In this document: positions 19,039 to 28,200 of the stretch, piece after piece | Numbering within the stretch: the stretch's first letter is position 1 | Layout: the number at the start of each line of letters is the position of its first letter | Assembly (NCBI GenBank): GCA_020049295.1 | Contig: JAIFLC010000159.1 | Location: forward strand, 1 to 52,710 | Length of the DNA: 52,710 bases | Direction: 5' to 3' | Origin: Bacteroidota bacterium | GTDB taxonomy: Bacteria > Bacteroidota > Bacteroidia > Bacteroidales > UBA12077 | The notes under the pieces: generated by a model | Seen by the model: the letters and a program-made list of their open reading frames with translations, nothing else | Told to the model about the DNA's origin: nothing | Databases searched by the model: none | Made by a program: the position numbers and the translations under genes

Positions 19039-20067
19039 ATGAGAAGAAGCTGGCTAAAAATTTTGTCTGTATTACTTCTATCACTTTTTATTTGCAATAA
19101 TTCTCTTGCACAAGATCATTCTGTTGAAAATGATTCTCTTGGACACAAAAATGAGGTAAAAGAGAAATTCGATGTTGGTGAGTTTATATTTGATCATATT
19201 CTTGATCAATATGGCTGGCATTTATTTACATATCATCATAAGCATATTACAATACCATTGCCGGTGATTTTAAAAAGCAAAAGTCACGGCTGGAATATTT
19301 TTTTATCATCAAAACTCGAACATGCAAATGGAGCATTTATTGAAAAACCACTTGACCTCTCAATTACAAAAAATGTTTTTGCAATAATTATCAGTTCATT
19401 AATACTTTTAATTTTATTTATATCAGTTGCTAAAACATATTCACGCAGGATCGATATGCCTCCAAAAGGATTGCAATCATTGTTAGAACCAATTATTTTG
19501 TTTGTTCGGGATGATATTGCAAAATCATCAATAAATGCAAAAAATTACGAAAGATTTACTCCATTTTTGCTGACAATTTTCTTTTTTATTCTATTAAATA
19601 ACTTAATGGGATTAATACCAATATTTCCGGGTGGTGCAAATGTAACTGGAAATATTACAGTTACTCTGGTTCTTGCTTTATTTACCTTTACAATCACTAC
19701 GATTACTGGTAATAAAGTATATTGGAAACATATTTTTAATGCACCAGGCGTTCCTTGGTGGTTAAAAGCACCACTTCCTCTTATTCCATTTATAGAGCTC
19801 GCAGGAATGTTAACAAAACCATTTGTTTTAATGATTCGTCTTTTTGCAAATATTTCTGCTGGTCATATTATTGTTTTAGGATTTTTTAGTCTAATTTTTA
19901 TATTTGGAAATATAAATGCTGTTGCTGGATTTGCAGCCTCACCGATTTCGGTTTTGTTTACCATATTTATGTCAGTATTGGAACTTTTAGTAGCTTTCAT
20001 ACAAGCGTATGTATTTACTTTTTTAACAGCTTTATATTTTGGTATGGCAACAGAAGAACATCATTAA
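19039..20067 (+). CDS. atpB: F-type ATP synthase subunit a
   Basis: A 342-residue membrane stator subunit that forms the two half-channels beside the c ring. The essential arginine is R267 in MIRLFANISAGHII. The first ~25 residues look like a signal sequence ending SLAQD, followed by about 80 periplasmic residues; this extension is usual in Bacteroidota. At least five membrane helices follow. The frame is open to a TTG at 18979 but that lies within the terminator and promoter, so the ATG at 19039 (MRRSWLKILS) was chosen. It is followed by atpE after 30 bases. The beta and epsilon genes (atpD, atpC) do not precede it, unlike in Bacteroides. Confidence 0.95.
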   Translation: MRRSWLKILSVLLLSLFICNNSLAQDHSVENDSLGHKNEVKEKFDVGEFIFDHILDQYGWHLFTYHHKHITIPLPVILKSKSHGWNIFLSSKLEHANGAFIEKPLDLSITKNVFAIIISSLILLILFISVAKTYSRRIDMPPKGLQSLLEPIILFVRDDIAKSSINAKNYERFTPFLLTIFFFILLNNLMGLIPIFPGGANVTGNITVTLVLALFTFTITTITGNKVYWKHIFNAPGVPWWLKAPLPLIPFIELAGMLTKPFVLMIRLFANISAGHIIVLGFFSLIFIFGNINAVAGFAASPISVLFTIFMSVLELLVAFIQAYVFTFLTALYFGMATEEHH

Positions 20068-20097
20068 TAAATTACAATTCACTTTAATATTTACATT

Positions 20098-20355
20098 ATG
20101 AGTACATTAAGCTTTATTTTACTAGTAATTGAAGGAGCCGCAATAGCAAAACTTGGTGCTGGATTTGGTGCTGCAATCGCAGCCCTTGCTGCAGGAATGG
20201 GTATTGGCAAGATAGGTAGTTCTGCTATGGAATCTATCGCCCGTCAGCCTGAAGCTGCCGGCGATATCCGCTCAAATATGATTGTGGCTGCAGCTCTTAT
20301 CGAAGGAGTTGCATTCTTCGCAATTGTAGTGTGTTTCCTTATTCTTTTTGTTTAA
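20098..20355 (+). CDS. atpE: F-type ATP synthase subunit c
   Basis: An 85-residue hairpin proteolipid; several copies form the rotor ring. The polar loop SIARQPEA is intact and the ion carboxylate is E69 in AALIEGVAFFA. The Na+ signature of Ilyobacter c (Q32, S66, T67, Y70) is replaced by I36, G70, V71 and F74, so proton coupling is expected. A strong hairpin with a T-run begins 8 bases after the stop, before atpF. Confidence 0.96.
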   Translation: MSTLSFILLVIEGAAIAKLGAGFGAAIAALAAGMGIGKIGSSAMESIARQPEAAGDIRSNMIVAAALIEGVAFFAIVVCFLILFV

Positions 20356-20362
20356 GGATTAT

Positions 20363-20401
20363 ACTTTACAGCTTTGCGGTTGGCGAGCTGTAAAGTTTTT
20401 T
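20363..20401 (+). terminator. Terminator-like hairpin between atpE and atpF
   Basis: Perfect 11-base stem ACTTTACAGCT / AGCTGTAAAGT, 12-base loop, then a run of six T. It has the form of an intrinsic terminator but sits inside the atp operon, so it probably acts as a partial terminator or 3' stabiliser giving more c-subunit message than b, delta, alpha and gamma message. Confidence 0.75.
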
Positions 20402-20420
20402 AAATTTTAAACTTAGCACT

Positions 20421-20915
20421 ATGGAACTTATAAAACCTGACATTGGTCTGCTAATTTGGATGATAGTATCTTTTGGTACGGTTACCTTTTTGTTGATTAA
20501 ATATGCCTGGAAACCAATACTTAAAGCACTAAAGGAGCGTGAAAATACAATCGAAAAACGATTATTAGCTGCAAAAAAAGCAAAAGACGAGCTTGCAAAA
20601 ATTGAATTTGGTAATGAAAAAATTACAGCCTTGGCAAAAATTGAACGCGAAAATATGCTGAAAGAAGCTAAAGAGATAAAAGCCGGAATTATTGAAGAAG
20701 CTAGGCACGAGGCTAAAATCGAAGCTCGTAAAATAATTGAGGAAGCGCGTAAAAGTGTTGAAAAGGAAAAGATGGACGCAATTAACGAAATAAAAAATCA
20801 AATATCTGAACTTTCGGTTATCATTGCTCAGAAAATACTCAAACATGAGTTAGACAACAAAGACAAACAAAAACAACTTATTAATAAACTCATAGAAGAT
20901 ATCGATCTTAATTGA
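20421..20915 (+). CDS. atpF: F-type ATP synthase subunit b
   Basis: A 164-residue peripheral-stalk subunit. A single N-terminal membrane helix (about residues 8-28, GLLIWMIVSFGTVTFLLIKY) is followed by WKPILKALKERENTIEKRL and a long charged helix that forms the dimeric stalk reaching subunit delta. Only one b gene is present, so the stalk is a homodimer. It starts 65 bases after atpE, beyond the terminator-like hairpin, and ends 15 bases before atpH. Confidence 0.94.
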   Translation: MELIKPDIGLLIWMIVSFGTVTFLLIKYAWKPILKALKERENTIEKRLLAAKKAKDELAKIEFGNEKITALAKIERENMLKEAKEIKAGIIEEARHEAKIEARKIIEEARKSVEKEKMDAINEIKNQISELSVIIAQKILKHELDNKDKQKQLINKLIEDIDLN

Positions 20916-20930
20916 TCCAAATAGTTGAAT

Positions 20931-21503
20931 ATGAACCAAAGTCAAATAGCCATAAGATATGCCAAAGCATTATTTTTTCTTGCCAAAGAAAGGAATAAGC
21001 TTGAGATTATTAAAAAGGATATTTTGCTGATTAATGAAACACTAAATTCTTCATCAGATCTTGAAAAAATTCTTGAGCATCCTGTAATTAAACCTTCTCA
21101 AAAAATTAAGGCTTTAAAAAGTATATTCAATGATGAAATAGATGCAATTACCCTATCGTTTTTAGAAATAATAGTTCATAATAAAAGAGAAATTTATTTT
21201 AAAAGGATTTTAAGAAATTTTGTAGATTTTTATAAGAAAAATCAGGAAATTCAATCAGTTCTTATAACTACAGCCTACGAATTGGATAATGAAGAAACGG
21301 ATAATATTTCCAATGCTATTGAAAATAAGCTAAAATCAAAAATAGAACTAAACGTAAAAGTGGATCAATCTATAGTTGGTGGAATCATCCTTCAGATTAA
21401 CGACAAGGAGCTTGATATGAGTGTTTTAAGACAGCTGATCCGATATAAAACCAGTTTATTGGAATATGATTTAAGTATAAAGAAAAAAACTAAAAATAGT
21501 TAA
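20931..21503 (+). CDS. atpH: F-type ATP synthase subunit delta
   Basis: A 190-residue stator subunit (OSCP family) that links the tip of the b dimer to the alpha/beta head. The N-terminus [16 protein letters not shown] and the C-terminal motif [20 protein letters not shown] are the family marks. The ATG at 20931 is preferred; a TTG at 20925 in the same frame adds two residues. It lies 2 bases before atpA. Confidence 0.93.
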   Translation: MNQSQIAIRYAKALFFLAKERNKLEIIKKDILLINETLNSSSDLEKILEHPVIKPSQKIKALKSIFNDEIDAITLSFLEIIVHNKREIYFKRILRNFVDFYKKNQEIQSVLITTAYELDNEETDNISNAIENKLKSKIELNVKVDQSIVGGIILQINDKELDMSVLRQLIRYKTSLLEYDLSIKKKTKNS

Positions 21504-21505
21504 AT

Positions 21506-23086
21506 ATGGCAGGAATTAAACCCGGCGAAGTATCAAAAATATTAAAGCTTCAGCTCGAAGGATTTACCTCAAATGCGGAACTCGAAGAGGTAGGAAGTGT
21601 TTTGCAAGTAGGAGATGGTATTGCACGTATTTATGGATTATCATCAGTTCAATCGAACGAGTTAATTGAATTTCAGAATGGGATGAAGGGAATTGTTCTG
21701 AATCTTGAAGAGGACAATGTAGGTGTAGTGCTTTTGGGATCTTCACAAGGAATAAAAGAGGGTGATAAGGTTCGAAGAACCAAAAAAATTGCATCAATAA
21801 AAGTAGGCGAAAGCCTTTTGGGAAGAGTAATTAATACGTTAGGAGAGGCCATCGATGGAAAAGGACCCATAAATGGTGATTTGTATGAGATGCCTTTGGA
21901 AAGAAAAGCCCCTGGTGTAATTTTTCGCCAACCTGTAAATCAGCCAATTCAAACAGGGATAAAACCTATTGATGCGATGATACCTATTGGCAGAGGTCAG
22001 CGGGAACTAATTATTGGTGATCGACAAACAGGTAAAACGGCCATTGCAATTGATACGATTATTAATCAGCGCGAATTTTATGATAAAGGAGAACCTGTAT
22101 ATTGTATATATGTTGCAATAGGTCAGAAAGGTTCAACAGTTGCAAATATTGCTCAAACACTTGAAAAACATCGAGCAATGGAATATACCGTAATTGTTTG
22201 TGCTACAGCTTCTGAATCTGCTGCGCTTCAGTTTTATGCTCCATTTGCCGGAACGTGTATTGGTGAGTATTTTAGAGATACAGGTCGAGATGCTTTAATT
22301 ATATATGACGACCTTTCAAAGCAAGCTGTTGCTTATAGAGAAGTATCATTATTGCTTAGAAGACCACCCGGCCGTGAGGCATATCCAGGAGATATTTTTT
22401 ATTTGCATTCTCGCTTACTTGAAAGAGCAGCACGTATTATCGAATCTGATGAAATTGCTGCAAACATGAATGATTTGCCTGAATCACTTATAAAAAGAGT
22501 CAAGGGAGGTGGATCATTAACAGCCTTGCCAATTATTGAAACTCAAGCAGGCGACGTTTCTGCATATATTCCTACAAATGTTATTTCAATTACTGATGGC
22601 CAGATTTTTCTTGAATCGGATTTATTTAATTCGGGAATTAGGCCTGGAATTAACGTAGGTATATCCGTTTCGCGTGTTGGTGGCAATGCTCAGATAAAAT
22701 CAATGAAAAAAGTTGCAGGGACACTTAAATTAGATCAGGCTCAATATCGTGAGTTGGAAGCTTTTTCAAAATTTGGATCTGACCTTGATGATGCAACTAT
22801 GGCTATTCTCGATAAAGGAGCAAAGAATGTTGAAATATTGAAACAGGGACAATATTCACCCGTGTCTGTCGAAAAGCAAATAGCGATTATTTATTGTGGT
22901 ACAAAAGGATTGTTAAAAGAAATTCCAATTACAAAAGTAAAAGAATTTGAAAGGGGTTTTTTGGAATTGCTTGAAATTGAGCACCAACATATTTTAAACC
23001 AATTAAAAAACGGAGTTATTAATGACGAGATAACCGAAACCTTAGAGAATGTTGCAAAAATAATAATTGGCAGGTACAAGGGATAA
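21506..23086 (+). CDS. atpA: F-type ATP synthase subunit alpha
   Basis: A 526-residue regulatory subunit of the F1 head that binds but does not hydrolyse nucleotide. The P-loop GDRQTGKT is at residues 171-178; [40 protein letters not shown] and [20 protein letters not shown] are diagnostic of alpha. Length is normal and no lesion was seen. Its catalytic partner beta is not encoded in this window and must come from another locus. Confidence 0.97.
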   Translation: MAGIKPGEVSKILKLQLEGFTSNAELEEVGSVLQVGDGIARIYGLSSVQSNELIEFQNGMKGIVLNLEEDNVGVVLLGSSQGIKEGDKVRRTKKIASIKVGESLLGRVINTLGEAIDGKGPINGDLYEMPLERKAPGVIFRQPVNQPIQTGIKPIDAMIPIGRGQRELIIGDRQTGKTAIAIDTIINQREFYDKGEPVYCIYVAIGQKGSTVANIAQTLEKHRAMEYTVIVCATASESAALQFYAPFAGTCIGEYFRDTGRDALIIYDDLSKQAVAYREVSLLLRRPPGREAYPGDIFYLHSRLLERAARIIESDEIAANMNDLPESLIKRVKGGGSLTALPIIETQAGDVSAYIPTNVISITDGQIFLESDLFNSGIRPGINVGISVSRVGGNAQIKSMKKVAGTLKLDQAQYRELEAFSKFGSDLDDATMAILDKGAKNVEILKQGQYSPVSVEKQIAIIYCGTKGLLKEIPITKVKEFERGFLELLEIEHQHILNQLKNGVINDEITETLENVAKIIIGRYKG

Positions 23087-23103
23087 TAGTGTAATTAAAA
23101 TTT

Positions 23104-23982
23104 ATGGGTAATTTAAAAGAAATTCGTTCTCGCATAGTATCGGTAAAATCTACCCGACAAATTACCAGTGCTATGAAAATGGTTTCGGCTGCAAAACTTA
23201 AAAGAGCTCAAGATGCGGTTATTAACCTTCGTCCGTATTCAGAAAAATTGCACTTTATACTAAAGGACATTTCGCGCTCAATAGAAGGAAATATTGAAAA
23301 TGTTTTTTCGAGAGACGAGGTACCTGAGAAAATTTTAATTATTGCAATTACATCAAACAAAGGATTATGTGGTGCTTTTAATGCGAATGTAATAAAGCAG
23401 GTTAATAAATTAATTAATATCGATTATATAGGAGAATTTACTCAGGGTAATGGTAAAATAATTTCTTTTGGTAAAAAAGGATCTGAATACTTTCAATCAA
23501 AAAAATACCCGGTTTTATTTACAAATAATCAATTATCAGATCAACTGAGCTATGAGAACGCACTCCCTTTTATCGAGCAAATTTTAGACCTCTATATCAC
23601 AAAAAAGGCAGATAAAGTAATACTGGTTTACAATAAGTTTAAAAATGCAGGAGTTCAGATTTTAACCGTGAATAATTTTTTACCCATTGGTACAACAGAA
23701 AAGGAATTTTCTGAACATCACTTTGATTATATATTTGAACCAACTAAAGAGTATATCGTTCAGGAATTAATACCTAAGTCATTAAAGTTAAAATTATATG
23801 AAGCAATGCTAGAATCGCTAGCAGCTGAGCATGGAGCAAGAATGACAGCAATGCATAAGGCAACAGATAATGCTTCTGAAATGATTAAAGATCTTCAATT
23901 AAATTATAATAAAGCCCGCCAGGCTTCAATTACAGGCGAAATACTAGAAATCGTTGGTGGAGCTGAAGCCTTAAAAAAATAA
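23104..23982 (+). CDS. atpG: F-type ATP synthase subunit gamma
   Basis: A 292-residue rotor shaft subunit. Both conserved ends are present: MGNLKEIRSRIVSVKSTRQI with TSAMKMVSAAKLKRAQ at the N-terminus, and ARMTAMHKATDNASEMI with ARQASITGEILEIVGGAEAL at the C-terminus; these helices form the coiled coil inside the head. It is the last F-type gene, 17 bases after atpA and 63 bases before the AlbA_2 gene. No terminator was seen after it. Confidence 0.96.
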   Translation: MGNLKEIRSRIVSVKSTRQITSAMKMVSAAKLKRAQDAVINLRPYSEKLHFILKDISRSIEGNIENVFSRDEVPEKILIIAITSNKGLCGAFNANVIKQVNKLINIDYIGEFTQGNGKIISFGKKGSEYFQSKKYPVLFTNNQLSDQLSYENALPFIEQILDLYITKKADKVILVYNKFKNAGVQILTVNNFLPIGTTEKEFSEHHFDYIFEPTKEYIVQELIPKSLKLKLYEAMLESLAAEHGARMTAMHKATDNASEMIKDLQLNYNKARQASITGEILEIVGGAEALKK

Positions 23983-24045
23983 AACCCATTTTCCACAGAT
24001 ATTAATAAATGTATTTTTACTAAAAAATAATGCCATTTAATATTT

Positions 24046-24684
24046 ATGAGTCATCATATCCAACGCTTGATTAGACAGGGAGAACATCAGCAATTGGATT
24101 TTAAACATTCCATTACAGATTCAAAAAAAATTGCGCGGTCATTGGTTGCATTTGCAAATACAGATGGAGGAAAGCTCTTGGTCGGAGTAAAGGATAATGG
24201 AGCTATTGCTGGTGTGCGCGATGACGAAGAATTTTATATGGTTCAAGCGGCTGCTCAATTATATTGCAAACCACCAATAAATTTCGAATCGAAAATCTGG
24301 GAAATAAATGAAAAAACGGTTCTTGAAATTACAATACCAAAAAGCAATGACATTGTTTATTCTGCGCCAAACAAAGAAGGCAAATGGATGGTATATATTC
24401 GGATAAATGATCAGAATTTTACGGCAAATAATATTTTACTAAAAGTCTGGGAAAGGAAAAAAGGCAAAAAAGGGATACTTATTCGGTATTCAGAAATAGA
24501 AAAACAACTCTTTGATTATCTTTCAGAAAACCAGAAAATTACTTTTTCAAAATTTAAAAAGCTAACGAAAATCTCTAAACCAAAAGCTCAAAAAATACTG
24601 GTAAATCTAATTGTTCTCGATTTAATAGAGATTGAGTTTACCGAGAATCAGACATATTATAAAATGTCAATAGCAAACCAATAA
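24046..24684 (+). CDS. AlbA_2/Schlafen-like putative DNA- or RNA-binding protein
   Basis: A 212-residue protein with an AlbA_2 (Schlafen AlbA, formerly AAA_4) domain in residues about 1-125: GEHQQLDFKHSITDSKKIAR and FANTDGGKLLVGVKDNGAIA are the two family blocks. The C-terminal ~70 residues (IEKQLFDYLSENQKITFSKF; LTKISKPKAQKILVNLIVLD) look like a winged helix-turn-helix. Family members are mostly annotated as putative regulators or ATP-binding proteins; some Schlafen relatives cleave RNA, but no such site can be claimed here. It follows atpG by 63 bases without a visible terminator, so read-through is possible. Confidence 0.8.
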   Translation: MSHHIQRLIRQGEHQQLDFKHSITDSKKIARSLVAFANTDGGKLLVGVKDNGAIAGVRDDEEFYMVQAAAQLYCKPPINFESKIWEINEKTVLEITIPKSNDIVYSAPNKEGKWMVYIRINDQNFTANNILLKVWERKKGKKGILIRYSEIEKQLFDYLSENQKITFSKFKKLTKISKPKAQKILVNLIVLDLIEIEFTENQTYYKMSIANQ

Positions 24685-24728
24685 ATTGGTTTAATATTTG
24701 TATAGATTTAAAATTAAACATTAAAAAT

Positions 24729-24758
24729 TTTGTATTACTAATCATTTTTATATTTTTA
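24729..24758 (+). promoter_or_regulatory. Candidate promoter of the TPR gene
   Basis: TTTG at 24729-24732, 18 bases, then TATTTTTA at 24751-24758, one base off the TAnnTTTG consensus; 42 bases before the start codon. Confidence 0.4.
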
Positions 24759-24800
24759 GGCCCAACTATAAAAACAAATTATTATTTAAAACTTACTATT

Positions 24801-25781
24801 ATGAAATTGAATTTAAGTAAAAAAATCATCTTTTTTTTATTGGTTATGACTGGTTTTACCACGGTTTTAAATGCCCAAACGGTAAATGATGCATTAGCTG
24901 CTTTTAATAAAGGAGTTGAATTGTCGCAGGTTGATAATTTTGATGAAGCAATTGCATCGTTTAAAAGCGCTATCGAAATATTTAATCAGGTAGAACCTGA
25001 AAATGAAAATAAACCTAAGGCTGAAGAACAAATCCTTGTGGTATTGTATAAGAAAGCAAGTACACAACTTAAAGAGAAAAAATATGATGATTGTTTATCG
25101 TCATTTCAATCTCTGGTTGATTATTCAACAACTTATAATAATGACAAATATCTGAAAAGAGCCAATGGCGCAATTCCCAAAGTATATTATGCAAAGGGAA
25201 AAGAACAATTTGATGCAAAAAAGTACGATGAGGCGTTAGTTGCATTAAATAAATCAATTGAACTCGATCCAAATTATGCTACAGCATATATAAGAAAAGC
25301 CCAGGTTTTTGATGAAACAAACAAACCTAATGAATTTAAAGAAACAATTGATAAAGCGATGGATGTTGCTATACAGGCAAATGATGCAAAATCAGAAGAT
25401 ATTGCAAAACAATTGGCTGGAAATTTTTTCTTGAGAAATGGTGCTGATGCAATGAAAGCAAAAAAATATGATAATGCAGTTAACCATTTTAAGAACCTTT
25501 TGAATTATAAAGAAGGTGATTCAGAAATACATTACCAATTAGCTGCTGCTTATAACAAGCTTTCAAAATGGGATGATGCTATTGCTGCTGCAAACAAATC
25601 GCTTGAACTATTTAAAGAACAAGGTACAACTAAAGATGCACGTATTTATTTTGAATTAGGAAATTCATATGTAGGTAAAGAAGATAATGCTGCGGCTTGC
25701 GATGCTTACAAAAAAGCAAATAAGGGAGATTATGCACCTCAGGCAAAATATCAGATCGAAACTGTTTTAAAATGCCAATAA
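24801..25781 (+). CDS. Exported tetratricopeptide-repeat protein
   Basis: A 326-residue protein with a signal sequence (MKLNLSKKIIFFLLVMTGF..LNAQ) and five or more TPR units, for example AFNKGVELSQVDNFDEAIAS, YAKGKEQFDAKKYDEALVAL with NKSIELDPNYATAYI, and YQLAAAYNKLSKWDDAIAAA. TPR arrays bind partner proteins, so it is probably a periplasmic scaffold. Nothing in the sequence points to a particular partner. It has a candidate promoter and a good shared terminator, so it is likely transcribed alone. Confidence 0.88.
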   Translation: MKLNLSKKIIFFLLVMTGFTTVLNAQTVNDALAAFNKGVELSQVDNFDEAIASFKSAIEIFNQVEPENENKPKAEEQILVVLYKKASTQLKEKKYDDCLSSFQSLVDYSTTYNNDKYLKRANGAIPKVYYAKGKEQFDAKKYDEALVALNKSIELDPNYATAYIRKAQVFDETNKPNEFKETIDKAMDVAIQANDAKSEDIAKQLAGNFFLRNGADAMKAKKYDNAVNHFKNLLNYKEGDSEIHYQLAAAYNKLSKWDDAIAAANKSLELFKEQGTTKDARIYFELGNSYVGKEDNAAACDAYKKANKGDYAPQAKYQIETVLKCQ

Positions 25782-25819
25782 TTATAGGTTATTAGTATAC
25801 TTGTATATCAAACAACAGA

Positions 25820-25844
25820 AAATCCTGCTTTTTAGGCAGGATTT
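25820..25844. terminator. Bidirectional terminator
   Basis: Perfect 9-base stem AAATCCTGC / GCAGGATTT with a 7-base loop, T-rich on both sides, between the convergent genes ending at 25781 (plus) and 25864 (minus). Confidence 0.85.
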
Positions 25845-25863
25845 CTTATTTGTTCAGTTATAA

Positions 25864-28173
25864 TTAATTTTTATGGAAATCAGTAATGTTATTAGAGATC
25901 TTTAAGATTTTATAAATTTCGCCATCAGAATTTCTTATTGGAGTATATGTTTCAGCAAAAATAAATTGCTTGCCCCTAACATTTACTTTTGTTGTTTCTT
26001 TACGAACTTTTCCGGTGCGCAAATCTTTCCAGAATTTATCATAATCATCTTGTTGTTGTTCTGTAAATTCCATATTCCCCGAATGATGTGTGCCTAAAAC
26101 CTCTTGCTTACTTAAGCCTATTAATGTTAAATAATTCTCGTTTGCGTTTTGTATATATCCATCAATATCGTATTCAATAACATAACTTGATGTATTAAGA
26201 GCCTCAATTAATCCCTCCATTTCGGCACTTTTACGCGCCGATTCTTCTTGTGTTGCTTGAAGTTCTTCCATATTTTGACGAACCTCTTCTTCTTGGGCGG
26301 CCATTTCTTCAGCCTGTTGTTGTGATCTTTCAAGCAACTCAGTAGTTCTAATGTTGATTCGAACAGAAGATAATGTAGATGCTATACTTTCGGCTAATTT
26401 TTCGACAAATTCAATTTCATGCTTTTCGAAAACATTAAATGAAGCAATTTCAAGAACACCAAGTACCGTTTCTTCTAATTTAAGAGGAACAATTAATAAA
26501 CAATTAGGATTAGCTCCTCCAAGCCCTGATGTTACTTCAATATAATCTTGTGGAAGGGAAGTCATATAAATGGTCCTTTTTTCAATTGCACATGTTCCAA
26601 CCAGTCCTTCGCCTAATTCAATGTTTTTCTGCAGGAATTTTCGACGATCAAAAGCAAACGATGAAAGCATTGATAAAACAACATGTTCTTTATCATCATC
26701 ATTTAGTATAAATACCCCACCCTGATTTGCATTAAGATAATTAACAAGATTCATTATAATTTCTGTTGCAAGGGTTTCGAGATTATCATTGTTTTGTCTT
26801 AAAATATCAGCGAATTTAGCTAATCCTTCATTAGACCATCGACGTTTATCATCCTCAATCTTCCTTTTTTCTTCTTCTTCCTTGGCTCTTACAAGGCTAT
26901 TTCTCATCTCAATTAATGATTTACCTAAAACATCTTCGTTGCTTAGCAGAACAAACTCATGGTTTAATTCTCCCTTACCAATATAGTTTGCAAAATCAAC
27001 CTTATTATTTAGTCCTTCAATCGACTTATTTAAGGCAACAGCCATTTCTTCAATTTCATCACCAGAAGAAATATTTATACGCATTTTTTCATCTACATGT
27101 CCCTTGGCAACAAGATTAAGCAAACCAGTAATTTTTGTTATTGGGTTTGTAATATTTCTTCCAATAAAATAGATAACAATAATCATTACAAGAATACCTG
27201 CAATACCTACTAAAATCGAAATTCTAAAATTTCTGTTTGCTTTGGTCATTATTTCGGCCACTGGAACGGCAATCGCTATTGACCAAGGATTAACCGTGTG
27301 TTTAACCAAAATAGGAGCATATGAGTAGTATGTTGGAACACCATTTGCATCCTTACTTATATAATTAAAACTTTCACCTTTCTTAATTTTCTCCGAAACC
27401 ATAAATTGTTTTTCATCCCCAGGAAAAACCTCTTCGAATTTCTGGTTTAATAAATCAGTTTGGTAATGACCGGCAATAACTGATTGATGCGATAATAAAA
27501 AAGCATAGCTACCTTCGAAGGGCTTTATGTTTTCAATTATCTTTTGAAATTCTGCAAGCGTAATGTCAATTGCAACGACACCAGCAAACTGATTATTAAC
27601 AAGCATTGGAGATCTTAAACTAAACATAAGGTAAGATGCTTGTTTATCAGCCGTAACAATATCAAAATAGGGTTCTGCGACAGATGGAACCAGAATAGAT
27701 TTTGTAATGGTATATAATGGAGGATCCCCAGTCATACTCCTGTATTCAATACTATTTTTAATGGAACCATTTTCTCTCCAATAAGTATGGCAAACTCTTC
27801 CATATGGTTTATCATAGTTTTTATCAATAAAACCAAGCTCCCAACTATCCCACAAGCCGTAAATATGTGGATTGTTTTTAAAAACATTAAAATATATTTT
27901 ATGAACAAGATCTTGCCATTCATCTTTAGGATACTCTTTATAAAGATAAAACGCATCAGTAAGCGTCTTAACAACCATCATATCGGCATCAAGTTGTGCT
28001 TTAATGTTTTTTGCAGCTTCCTGAACATGAAGATTGGTTAATTCAGTAGCATCGTTGTATGCCATTTTACGAGCATTAAGACTAATATAACCAACGGCTA
28101 TAAGGTAAATAATTATGGTTGAAGAAATAATAAAAATTTGTATCTTCTGTTGTATTTTGAGTTTTAGCTTCAT
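25864..28173 (-). CDS. Cache-HAMP-GAF-coil-PAS sensor protein (paralogue 1)
   Basis: A 769-residue membrane sensor. Order: membrane helix 12-31; large periplasmic Cache-like ligand domain about 35-305 (GLWDSWELGFIDKNY; SMTGDPPLYT; GVVAIDITLAEFQ); membrane helix 317-339; HAMP about 340-392; conserved block KRRWSNEGLAKFADILRQNN at 443-462; GAF about 465-605 (GEGLVGTCAIEKRTIYMTSL); a glutamine/glutamate-rich coiled coil about 615-650 (EEMAAQEEEVRQNMEELQ); and a PAS domain about 655-769. There is no histidine kinase, cyclase, phosphatase or chemoreceptor tip. Such proteins are usually labelled GAF or PAS domain proteins; how they signal is not known. It follows paralogue 2 by 27 bases, so the pair is probably co-transcribed. 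Confidence 0.88.
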   Translation of the reverse strand: MKLKLKIQQKIQIFIISSTIIIYLIAVGYISLNARKMAYNDATELTNLHVQEAAKNIKAQLDADMMVVKTLTDAFYLYKEYPKDEWQDLVHKIYFNVFKNNPHIYGLWDSWELGFIDKNYDKPYGRVCHTYWRENGSIKNSIEYRSMTGDPPLYTITKSILVPSVAEPYFDIVTADKQASYLMFSLRSPMLVNNQFAGVVAIDITLAEFQKIIENIKPFEGSYAFLLSHQSVIAGHYQTDLLNQKFEEVFPGDEKQFMVSEKIKKGESFNYISKDANGVPTYYSYAPILVKHTVNPWSIAIAVPVAEIMTKANRNFRISILVGIAGILVMIIVIYFIGRNITNPITKITGLLNLVAKGHVDEKMRINISSGDEIEEMAVALNKSIEGLNNKVDFANYIGKGELNHEFVLLSNEDVLGKSLIEMRNSLVRAKEEEEKRKIEDDKRRWSNEGLAKFADILRQNNDNLETLATEIIMNLVNYLNANQGGVFILNDDDKEHVVLSMLSSFAFDRRKFLQKNIELGEGLVGTCAIEKRTIYMTSLPQDYIEVTSGLGGANPNCLLIVPLKLEETVLGVLEIASFNVFEKHEIEFVEKLAESIASTLSSVRINIRTTELLERSQQQAEEMAAQEEEVRQNMEELQATQEESARKSAEMEGLIEALNTSSYVIEYDIDGYIQNANENYLTLIGLSKQEVLGTHHSGNMEFTEQQQDDYDKFWKDLRTGKVRKETTKVNVRGKQFIFAETYTPIRNSDGEIYKILKISNNITDFHKN

Positions 28174-28200
28174 AGCTTATATATTTTACTTTTTTTAACC

